A stretch of 6,976 nt of DNA from the NCBI GenBank assembly GCA_024688095.1, contig JAILEJ010000105.1, positions 1 through 6,976 on the forward strand, in the 5' to 3' direction. This DNA comes from Butyrivibrio sp. (GTDB lineage Bacteria > Bacillota > Clostridia > Lachnospirales > Lachnospiraceae). Of the stretch, positions 1 to 5,655 are shown piece by piece. The position numbers were made by a program, and so were the translations under genes. Each line of letters begins with the position of its first letter. Within the stretch, counting starts at the first letter, position 1. Under the pieces are notes generated by a model. That model made no database searches and was not told the origin of the DNA. It was given only the letters and a program-made list of their open reading frames with translations.

Positions 1-40
1 ACAAAATTTTAAAATATTTTAGCATAGAGCCCCAATCGGC

Positions 41-69
41 TTGAATTAAGGATTTCCGTTTGTTATAAT
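41..69 (+). promoter_or_regulatory. Sigma-A-type promoter with extended -10, upstream of the secreted protein gene
   Basis: A TTGAAT -35 element (41-46) lies 17 bp from a perfect TATAAT -10 (64-69), and TGT directly before the -10 makes an extended TGnTATAAT. Transcription would start near 76, giving a leader of about 55 nt before the coding start at 131. The match to consensus suggests strong constitutive expression. No operator-like symmetry is obvious around it. Confidence 0.8.
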
Positions 70-94
70 ACTTTAGACAAAAGAAAATACTCCG

Positions 95-128
95 TGGAGG
101 AGAAAAAAATATGAGAGGGGACAATTGA
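95..128 (+). other. Strong ribosome binding site and five-codon leader ORF (MRGDN)
   Basis: GGAGGAG (95-101) is the best Shine-Dalgarno in the leader, but it sits about 30 nt from the main start. It is correctly spaced (9 nt) for an ATG at 111, which opens a five-codon frame (MRGDN) ending in TGA at 126-128, two bases before the ATG at 131. The main gene has its own weaker site, GAGGGG, at 115-120 inside the mini-ORF. This arrangement would allow translational coupling or reinitiation. It could also be accidental, because nothing in the five residues suggests a function. Confidence 0.4.
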
Positions 129-130
129 AT

Positions 131-1174
131 ATGTCAAAGAAATTTTTTGCCAGATATCTTTTCGCCGTTTCGGCAGCGGCACTTTTATTCGTTGGTGCAG
201 GCAGCACAGCTAAGGCTGCTGAAACTGATGTAATCTATCAGGGAGCATGGTCAGAAACAAATCCAACAATCACATGGACAACAACAACACCTGAAGCAAC
301 TGCTAAAGCTGCAAAGATTTGTTATACAACTGATGCAAATATTACTAAACCAGCTGATGCTACAGAATATACAGCAACAGCAATTACTTTGAATGGTCTT
401 TCCGGTTCTGCTACACTCACAGGACTTACAACTAATACAAACTATACTGTTTGGATCACAGATACTAATAAAACAACTGTAATAGCTAAAGGTACAGTTA
501 AGACTTATCCTTCAGTAACAAACTTCCGTCCAACAGCATATTATGCAACAAGAAATGACGTAGATCTTGCTTGGACAAAAGGCGCAAATACAGAGGGTCT
601 TTACTTTGCTATCCAGGATGATGATGGAGACTGGGAAAGTGAAGAAGAATTTTCATCAACATCAACTGCATATAAGAACGGTGTTCTTGAAGATCTCAGT
701 ATTGACAGAGATTCAGTTACATGGGCTAAGATCACACCATATGTTACAGTTAAGAAGGATGCAAACACATCTGTAAATCTTAAAGGTGATACAGTACAGC
801 TTCCACTTTTTGCTCAACCATTTGTAAATGAGAAAAAAGATAACTATGATATCTCACTTAAGGGCGGAAAGCTTAAGATGACATGGCAGAAAGTATCTGG
901 TGTAAGCGGATATTACATCTATGCTTCAACAAAAAGACATGATGGCTACAAGAAGGTTAAGACAATTTCTTCTAACTCAAAGAATCCTTCTGCTAAGTTC
1001 AAGTTCAAGAATAAGAAGTTCTCAAACAGCAAAACATACTATATTTGTGTAACTGCTTATAAGACTGTTAATGGTTCAATTAAAGAAAGCTCAGGACATT
1101 ATGTATACATGTTCAAGGGTGGCGATTCTTACATGACATTCAGTACATATGATTTCAATAAGGGAAATAGATAA
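131..1174 (+). CDS. Secreted protein with fibronectin type III-like domains, function unknown
   Basis: This 347-residue protein is predicted to be exported by the Sec pathway. Residues 1-29 form a signal peptide: basic MSKK start, hydrophobic core around residues 10-24, and an AKA cleavage site before A30. The mature protein reads as three beta-rich regions. The first (about 30-118) is Thr/Ala-rich and has a GLTTNTNYTVWI stretch typical of an FnIII F-G region. The second (about 120-230) is acidic in its middle. The third (about 240-330) is Lys-rich and FnIII-like (MTWQKVSGVSGYYIYAST, then YYICVTAY). No LPXTG signal, dockerin, transmembrane anchor, S-layer repeat or catalytic motif is visible, so it is probably released or held by charge. 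The start at ATG 131 is preferred over an in-frame TTG at 125 because GAGGGG (115-120) is well spaced for it. Heavy use of ACA, GCT and CTT codons together with a consensus promoter suggests high expression. The gene is monocistronic. I do not recognise a specific function. Confidence 0.85.
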   Translation: MSKKFFARYLFAVSAAALLFVGAGSTAKAAETDVIYQGAWSETNPTITWTTTTPEATAKAAKICYTTDANITKPADATEYTATAITLNGLSGSATLTGLTTNTNYTVWITDTNKTTVIAKGTVKTYPSVTNFRPTAYYATRNDVDLAWTKGANTEGLYFAIQDDDGDWESEEEFSSTSTAYKNGVLEDLSIDRDSVTWAKITPYVTVKKDANTSVNLKGDTVQLPLFAQPFVNEKKDNYDISLKGGKLKMTWQKVSGVSGYYIYASTKRHDGYKKVKTISSNSKNPSAKFKFKNKKFSNSKTYYICVTAYKTVNGSIKESSGHYVYMFKGGDSYMTFSTYDFNKGNR

Positions 1175-1203
1175 TTTGATTATTCTTATACGAAATCAAA
1201 TTA
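1172..1203 (+). repeat. AT-rich hairpin starting at the stop codon of the secreted protein gene
   Basis: A perfect 10-bp inverted repeat, TAATTTGATT (1172-1181) and AATCAAATTA (1194-1203), flanks a 12-nt loop. The left arm includes the TAA stop codon. No T-tract follows, so it is not a terminator by itself. It may protect the 3' end of the message ahead of the true terminator about 40 nt downstream. Confidence 0.45.
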
Positions 1204-1239
1204 CTTATATATTATCAATAAACATTTAATAATGAATTC

Positions 1240-1288
1240 AAAGAGCTATACCCTGGATGATAATTCATCAGGGCATAGCTCTTTTTTT
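1240..1288 (+). terminator. Strong rho-independent terminator of the secreted protein gene
   Basis: The arms 1241-1255 (AAGAGCTATACCCTG) and 1269-1283 (CAGGGCATAGCTCTT) pair over 15 positions with one A/C mismatch. A further 4 bp (ATGA/TCAT) can close inside the loop. Seven T residues follow at 1282-1288. It separates the secreted protein gene from the toxin-antitoxin-like operon. The A-rich left flank is short, so it is directional for the + strand. Confidence 0.92.
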
Positions 1289-1298
1289 GTTCAAAATC

Positions 1299-1327
1299 TT
1301 GTTTTTATACTTCTGCAGAGTTATAAT
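1299..1327 (+). promoter_or_regulatory. Promoter of the DUF3990/Xre operon
   Basis: A TTGTTT -35 (1299-1304) lies exactly 17 bp from a perfect TATAAT -10 (1322-1327), predicting a start near 1334 and a leader of about 75 nt. It begins just downstream of the preceding terminator, so the operon is an independent transcription unit. The first 21-bp palindromic repeat occupies the spacer and overlaps the -10, as expected of a repressed promoter. Confidence 0.65.
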
Positions 1328-1351
1328 TATTTATACTTCTACAGAGTTATA
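1305..1351. repeat. Two near-palindromic 21-bp direct repeats, candidate operators
   Basis: Copies at 1305-1325 and 1331-1351 differ at one base (G or A at the tenth position), with a 26-bp period. Each is also nearly palindromic: TATA at both ends, and an eight-base centre TCTGCAGA in copy 1 or TCTACAGA in copy 2, with two asymmetric bases between centre and end on each side. Copy 1 fills the -35/-10 spacer and copy 2 covers the predicted start site. The downstream gene encodes an Xre-family protein, so these are the natural binding sites for autoregulation. The binding itself is inferred. Confidence 0.7.
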
Positions 1352-1408
1352 CTTTTGTTTCCACACAAGTTTGTAAGCAATATCTTATGAAAGGCACAGG
1401 CGATTCTA

Positions 1409-2062
1409 TTGAGTGAATTAATTTTATATCATGGTTCAGATAAAATAATAAAAACTCCCCAGTTTGGATATGGAAAGTTGTTCAATGATTATGGACAAGG
1501 CTTTTATTGTACAAAACATCTTGAACTTGCCAAGGAGTGGGCTGTTGACGATAAGAGAGACGGATTTGTAAATACTTATTGTATTGATGACAAAGGCCTT
1601 ACGGTTCTAGATTTAAATAGTGAAAAATACTCCATTTTACATTGGTTAACGCTTCTTCTTGAGCATAGAACCTTTACTGTGAACAGTCCTCTTGGAAAGG
1701 ACGGACTAAATTATTTACAGCAACATTATCATATAGATACCACTTCCTGCGATATCATAATTGGATACAGAGCAGATGATTCCTACTTTTCCTTTGCCAG
1801 GGCATTTCTTACTAATTCCATTAGTGTAGCTCAATTAGAAAAAGCTATGCACCTTGGAGAACTCGGAGAACAGATTTTTATAAAGAGTAAAAGAGCCTTC
1901 TCAAAACTTAAATATATAGAGGCTATCCCTGTTGACTATACCCGGTATTACCCTATGAAAAATGCAAGGGATAATAAATCCAGAAAAGACTATATTGCAA
2001 TTTCGGAAAGTATTGATAAAGAAGGTATATATCTTATTGACCTTATCAGAAAAAAGGAGTAA
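1409..2062 (+). CDS. DUF3990 family protein, putative ADP-ribosyltransferase-like toxin
   Basis: This 217-residue protein matches the DUF3990 pattern as I recall it: an N-terminal LILYHGS strand (4-10), then FNDYGQGFYCTK (25-36) and AKEWA (41-45), later GYRADDSYF (119-127) and LGEQIFIKS (152-160). DUF3990 resembles the ADP-ribosyltransferase fold. By that model H8, Y33 and E154/Q155 would fill the H-Y-E/Q positions that hold NAD and catalyse transfer; this assignment is inference. There is no signal peptide or membrane segment, so it is predicted to be cytoplasmic. The start is a TTG at 1409, chosen because the conserved YHGS strand normally sits within the first ten residues and no in-frame ATG lies nearby; the ribosome binding site is weak (CAGG at 1397-1400). 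A weak start ahead of a better-translated partner fits a toxin gene held at low level. Its stop lies 4 nt before the Xre gene. Target and substrate are unknown. Confidence 0.75.
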   Translation: MSELILYHGSDKIIKTPQFGYGKLFNDYGQGFYCTKHLELAKEWAVDDKRDGFVNTYCIDDKGLTVLDLNSEKYSILHWLTLLLEHRTFTVNSPLGKDGLNYLQQHYHIDTTSCDIIIGYRADDSYFSFARAFLTNSISVAQLEKAMHLGELGEQIFIKSKRAFSKLKYIEAIPVDYTRYYPMKNARDNKSRKDYIAISESIDKEGIYLIDLIRKKE

Positions 2063-2066
2063 TCTT

Positions 2067-2699
2067 ATGGCTCATCCATATAATGAAATGTATTTAAACG
2101 ATGCTATGAATAATTTAGCAGAAGCTTTTCAGACTGCTGCATTTGATTATAAATTTGACCTGGATTTTTTCATGAGTCTTTTTATTAATTCTGGAATAGC
2201 AGCTCAGTTTGAAGTAGGCAATCCCAAATATATAGTTGGAAAATCCGGAGCTGAACTTACCCAGGATATAGTCCTAAAAACAAATGCTGCTACTCTAAGA
2301 GAAATAGACACCTCATTCAAAGCGCCCAAAGAAAATTATTGGACAGGGTGGGTACTTGCATATTATCAATGGCATTCTGCCAAAAGCTTTAAAGAAATTA
2401 ATAACATTATTACACCCAAAGAAATAAAAGAAAAATACAATCCATATCACGAAATGGATGAGATGCAAATTGTAGATTATATTAATTCTAAAGAAGAGAA
2501 TATAAGTACCATCAACAGGCTTCAGATGTACCGTAAGCTTTTAGGAATATCGCAAAGCACTCTGGCAAAAGAATCTGGTGTTAATCTTCGCACTCTGCAG
2601 CAATATGAAATAGGTGCCAAGGACATTCACAAGGCATCAGCATCAACACTTGATTCACTATGTATGGTACTAAAATGTGACATTAAAGACTTACTATAA
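2067..2699 (+). CDS. Xre-type helix-turn-helix protein, putative antitoxin and autoregulator of the DUF3990 operon
   Basis: The protein has 210 residues when started at ATG 2067, which has an AAAAAAGGAGT ribosome binding site 8 nt upstream that overlaps the end of the toxin gene. An in-frame ATG at 1962 would overlap the toxin gene by 101 bp, lacks a good site, and adds 35 residues of shadow sequence, so I rejected it. Residues 1-140 form a region that recurs in clostridial partners of DUF3990 genes as I recall them, with EAFQTAAFDY, SGIAAQFEVGNPKYIVGKSG and YWTGWVLAYYQWHSAKSF as its conserved-looking blocks. Residues about 149-210 are a classical Xre/Cro HTH (ISQSTLAKESGV then LRTLQQYEIG). 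The likely roles are binding the toxin through the N-terminal region and the operon's palindromic repeats through the HTH. The order toxin then antitoxin is the less common one, seen for example in HigBA. Antitoxin function is inferred from context, not shown. Confidence 0.75.
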   Translation: MAHPYNEMYLNDAMNNLAEAFQTAAFDYKFDLDFFMSLFINSGIAAQFEVGNPKYIVGKSGAELTQDIVLKTNAATLREIDTSFKAPKENYWTGWVLAYYQWHSAKSFKEINNIITPKEIKEKYNPYHEMDEMQIVDYINSKEENISTINRLQMYRKLLGISQSTLAKESGVNLRTLQQYEIGAKDIHKASASTLDSLCMVLKCDIKDLL

Positions 2700-2752
2700 A
2701 AAATCTCCCTAAAAGAGACTTTGGATATTTCCATTGTCTGCTTTAGGGAGAT
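2698..2752 (-). terminator. Terminator of the cysD-cysNC-cysQ operon in the convergent junction
   Basis: An 11-bp perfect stem (2703-2713 with 2742-2752, ATCTCCCTAAA/TTTAGGGAGAT) encloses a 28-nt loop that can partly re-pair through AGAC/GTCT (2716-2719 region with 2736-2739). Read leftward, the stem is followed by six T residues (A-run 2698-2703), which makes a good terminator for the cys operon. Read rightward the tail is CTTATCAT, a poor U-tract, so it would stop the Xre transcript only weakly. The left arm begins directly after the Xre stop codon. Confidence 0.8.
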
Positions 2753-2782
2753 CTTATCATTACTCGAAAGATTTTTTAAATT

Positions 2783-3739
2783 TTATCGGATTCTGTTTTT
2801 CTCATTATTTATGATGTAAAAGCCTTTAGCATTAAGGCTGTCTTCACGATTGTAGGTCATTGGTGAATCATCCATCTGTCTAAAGATTGCTCCAGCCTCT
2901 TCTACTATACACTGCATCGCAGCAGTATCCCATTCCATTGTAGGATTGTAGCGATAGTAGATATCCGCTTTTCCCTCTGCTACAAGACACCCCTTGAGAG
3001 AACTACCCATTGCAACAAAGTTTTTCAGATTATGTTTTTCAATAAGAGCATCCATTTCTGCACATCCATGAGAACTACTCATGACAACCTTAAGTTCAGG
3101 AATATCAGTATTATCAGAAACATGAAGCTTTTCACTGATTAGTGTGAGATTATTTATAAATGCATCACAATCTTCATTTATAAGCTCTGCATTTTCGCTT
3201 CCACCGCTTGTCTCGTGATCAGGACTATTTATTCCTTTAACAACTGCTGTCTCATCGTCAGAACTACTTATTCCTTTAACAGCTGCTGTCTCATCAGACC
3301 ACTTTTTGAACTCCTCAGATGCAGCTGAAATTTTAAATGAACCAAGTTCCTTTGCAGCAAAATAAAGGTCTTCTGTTGCTGGTACATAAATAACACCCAT
3401 TTCAGAATTTCCTTTATTAGAAAGAGCTATGTTTACTGTGAACTGACCATTTCTCTTAATAAATTCCTTGGTACCATCAAGCGGATCAACTACAAAGCAC
3501 AGGTCATTTGAAAGTCTTGCCAAATCCTTTTTTCCCTCTTCTGATAAAAGTGCATGTGAGGGAAATTTTTCTGTAAGAGCTTTTGTAATAACATCATTGG
3601 ACTTCTTATCAGCAAGTGTTAGTGGTGACTTATCATCCTTATACTCAACCTGAGCATCACCATTATTGTACACTTCCATTATAGCTGCGCCCGCAACTAT
3701 AGAAGCCTTAATAGATACAAACAGTTCTTTTGACCACAT
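2783..3739 (-). CDS. cysQ: 3'(2'),5'-bisphosphate nucleotidase CysQ (inositol monophosphatase family) with a repeat-bearing insertion
   Basis: CysQ hydrolyses the 3'-phosphate of PAP (and PAPS), clearing the by-product of PAPS use. The Mg-binding motifs of the family are intact: E67-E68 in LLSEEG, D85-PLDGT-K-E-F (85-93), and W270-D271 in EWDTAAMQCIVEEAGA. The SSSHG/GSSLKG stretches that precede the third metal site are also present. At 318 residues it is clearly longer than the usual CysQ of about 250. The excess lies around residues 145-190, a hydrophilic acidic stretch containing a 13-residue unit repeated twice plus a partial copy, between the mid-domain strands and the C-terminal half. 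The start at 3739 has a strong GGAGG site 9 nt upstream. It is the last gene of the operon, after cysNC. Other members of the phosphatase family act on inositol phosphates or fructose-1,6-bisphosphate, but the cys context and the DPLDGTKEF form favour CysQ. Confidence 0.9.
   Translation of the reverse strand: MWSKELFVSIKASIVAGAAIMEVYNNGDAQVEYKDDKSPLTLADKKSNDVITKALTEKFPSHALLSEEGKKDLARLSNDLCFVVDPLDGTKEFIKRNGQFTVNIALSNKGNSEMGVIYVPATEDLYFAAKELGSFKISAASEEFKKWSDETAAVKGISSSDDETAVVKGINSPDHETSGGSENAELINEDCDAFINNLTLISEKLHVSDNTDIPELKVVMSSSHGCAEMDALIEKHNLKNFVAMGSSLKGCLVAEGKADIYYRYNPTMEWDTAAMQCIVEEAGAIFRQMDDSPMTYNREDSLNAKGFYIINNEKNRIR
3210..3299. repeat. 39-bp in-frame tandem repeat inside cysQ
   Basis: Two full 39-bp units (3210-3248 and 3249-3287) are followed by a third partial unit of about 12 bp (3288-3299). 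Each unit encodes 13 residues, of the form DETAAVKGISSSD then DETAVVKGINSPD then HET. The copies differ by a few substitutions. The length is a multiple of three, so copy-number change keeps the reading frame. It lies within the extra segment that makes this CysQ longer than usual. Confidence 0.85.
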
Positions 3740-3756
3740 ATTTTTATTCCTCCAAA

Positions 3757-3808
3757 TAAATGCCTAAACCCAGAAAGTTTTTTATACCTCAGAGGATTTA
3801 GGCATTTA
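3757..3808 (-). promoter_or_regulatory. Intercistronic hairpin between cysNC and cysQ
   Basis: A perfect 12-bp stem (3757-3768 with 3797-3808, core AAATGCCTAAA/TTTAGGCATTT) encloses a 28-nt loop that contains a small CCTCaGAGG hairpin. In the leftward transcript it falls after the cysNC stop and ends immediately before the GGAGG site of cysQ. Only a broken U-tract (TTTATTTGG) follows, so it is more likely an attenuator or processing/stability element that lowers cysQ expression than a full terminator. I saw no clear promoter between the stem and cysQ. Confidence 0.65.
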
Positions 3809-3827
3809 ATATTAATTATAATTATCT

Positions 3828-5654
3828 TTACATATATTTTCTGATCTCTTCAAGCAGTATTTCTACGCACTCTCCAAGCTCATACTTACTTGTATCAATT
3901 GTGATCTGTGGATGCTGTGGTACTTCGAATGGGCTTGAGATACCTGTAAAGTTTGGAATCTCACCCTTTCTTGCCTTTGCATATAAGCCCTTAACATCTC
4001 TCTTTTCACACTCTTCAAGAGGTGTGCTTACATAAACTTCAATGAAGTTATCTGATCCAATGATCTCTCTTGCACGCTCTCTGTCGCTCTCATAAGGAGA
4101 TATAAATGATGTAAGAGTAATAAGTCCGGCATCATTCATAAGCTTTGCAACTTCGGCAATACGTCTGATGTTCTCAATTCTGTCCTCTTCATTGAAGCCA
4201 AGGTTCTTATTAAGACCCATACGAATATTGTCACCATCAAGAAGCATTGTATACTTGCCTTCTACACTAAGAGTCTTCTCAATTGCATTTGCAAGAGTAG
4301 ACTTACCTGATCCTGAAAGACCTGTAAACCAGATTGTAAGAGGCTTCTGTCCCATCTTCTCTGATCTTGTCTCACGAGTGATATCAAGCTTTTGCCATAC
4401 AACGTTTTCTGATCTTCTAAGTGAATGCTCTACAATACCACATGCAGAAGTCATATTTGTCACACGGTCAATTAAAATGTAATGTCCGATATCCTTATGA
4501 TTTACAAACTTATCAAATACAATCTTGTCAGAAAGAGCTATATCACAAACAGCAATCTCATTCTTGTATACATAATTTACCGGCTGATGTTCACCTGTAT
4601 TTATATCAATACGATACTTGATTTCCATGACTGTTGCTGGAATCATCTTTGTACCTATTTTTACATAAAAGCCTTTTCCCTGAACCAGCTCTGTATCATC
4701 CATCCACAGCATTGTAGTTGTGAACATATCTGATACTGAAAGATTTGCATCCTTTATAATGACGCTTCCTCTTGATACATCAATTTCCTTATCAAGTGAA
4801 ACTGTAACAGGCTGTCCTTTTCTGGCCTCTGTAACTTCCTTATCTGTCTTAAGGATTCCCTTAACATTAGCCTTTTCCTTACTTGGAAGAACAGTGATCT
4901 CGTCACCAACCTTGATACTTCCTGAAGAAATAGTTCCCTGGAAACCTCTGAATGTATGGTTAGGACGGCAAACTCTCTGTACAGGAAGTACAAATCCTTC
5001 CTCTTCATCCTGAGTCTCAACGTCAACTGTCTCAAGATGCTCAAGAAGTGTCTTACCTGTATACCAGTTCATGTGACCTGATCTGTTAGTAACATTATCA
5101 CCCTCAGTTGCTGAAACAGGAATAATAGTTACGCTTGGAAGTTCAATATCAACTGCAAGCTTCTTGATATCCTTTGAAATTTTATCAAATTTTTCTTTAT
5201 CAAAATGGATAAGATCCATCTTATTAACTGCAAAAACAAAGCTCTTTATGCCCATAAGTGCACAGATACGGGCATGTCTTCTTGTCTGCACAAGAATTCC
5301 CTGAGTAGCATCAACAAGAATTACAGCAAGGTCTGCAAAAGAAGCTCCAACAGCCATGTTTCTTGTATACTCCTCGTGACCTGGAGTATCAGCAACGATA
5401 AAGCTTCTGTTGTCTGTTGAGAAATATCTGTAAGCTACGTCAATTGTTATTCCCTGCTCTCTCTCAGCCATAAGACCATCAAGAAGAAGTGAATAGTCAA
5501 TTGCACCTTCTCTGCTTCCAACCTTACTTTCAAGTTCCAAAGCTCTTTCCTGATCAGCAAAAAGAAGCTTTGCATCATACAGCATATGTCCTATAAGTGT
5601 GGATTTACCATCGTCAACGCTACCACACGTAATAAACTTAAGTAAACCTTTCAT
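3828..5654 (-). CDS. cysNC: Bifunctional sulfate adenylyltransferase GTPase subunit / adenylylsulfate kinase (CysN-CysC fusion)
   Basis: This 608-residue fusion carries two steps of sulfate activation. Residues 1-435 are CysN, an EF-Tu-like GTPase that drives ATP sulfurylase with CysD: P-loop GSVDDGKST (11-19), switch region GITIDVAYRYF, DTPGHEEYTRNM (89-100), NKMD (144-147), then beta-barrel domains. Residues about 440-608 are APS kinase (CysC), making PAPS: P-loop GLSGSGKST (445-453), LLDGDNIRMGLNKNLGF, the FISPYESDR stretch, and the KARKGEIPNFTGI lid. All signature residues look intact, so both halves should be active. I prefer the ATG at 5654, one base past the cysD stop, because it gives the usual short N-terminus before LLKFITCG and has AGAAGG upstream (11 nt). 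In-frame TTG 5714 or ATG 5705 would add up to 20 residues overlapping the conserved cysD end, without a convincing ribosome binding site. The tight junction implies translational coupling with cysD. Confidence 0.95.
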   Translation of the reverse strand: MKGLLKFITCGSVDDGKSTLIGHMLYDAKLLFADQERALELESKVGSREGAIDYSLLLDGLMAEREQGITIDVAYRYFSTDNRSFIVADTPGHEEYTRNMAVGASFADLAVILVDATQGILVQTRRHARICALMGIKSFVFAVNKMDLIHFDKEKFDKISKDIKKLAVDIELPSVTIIPVSATEGDNVTNRSGHMNWYTGKTLLEHLETVDVETQDEEEGFVLPVQRVCRPNHTFRGFQGTISSGSIKVGDEITVLPSKEKANVKGILKTDKEVTEARKGQPVTVSLDKEIDVSRGSVIIKDANLSVSDMFTTTMLWMDDTELVQGKGFYVKIGTKMIPATVMEIKYRIDINTGEHQPVNYVYKNEIAVCDIALSDKIVFDKFVNHKDIGHYILIDRVTNMTSACGIVEHSLRRSENVVWQKLDITRETRSEKMGQKPLTIWFTGLSGSGKSTLANAIEKTLSVEGKYTMLLDGDNIRMGLNKNLGFNEEDRIENIRRIAEVAKLMNDAGLITLTSFISPYESDRERAREIIGSDNFIEVYVSTPLEECEKRDVKGLYAKARKGEIPNFTGISSPFEVPQHPQITIDTSKYELGECVEILLEEIRKYM

Positions 5655-5655
5655 C

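Noticed and set aside
1387..1416. Nine-codon ATG ORF overlapping the TTG start of the DUF3990 gene, as a leader peptide
   Set aside because: No Shine-Dalgarno precedes the ATG, and the peptide has no recognisable feature.
1962..2066. Longer start for the Xre protein
   Set aside because: It overlaps the DUF3990 gene by 101 bp, lacks a ribosome binding site, and the ATG at 2067 has an excellent one.
4168..5013. Several + strand open frames across cysNC
   Set aside because: They are antisense shadows of a well-conserved gene, with no ribosome binding sites and no recognisable protein features.
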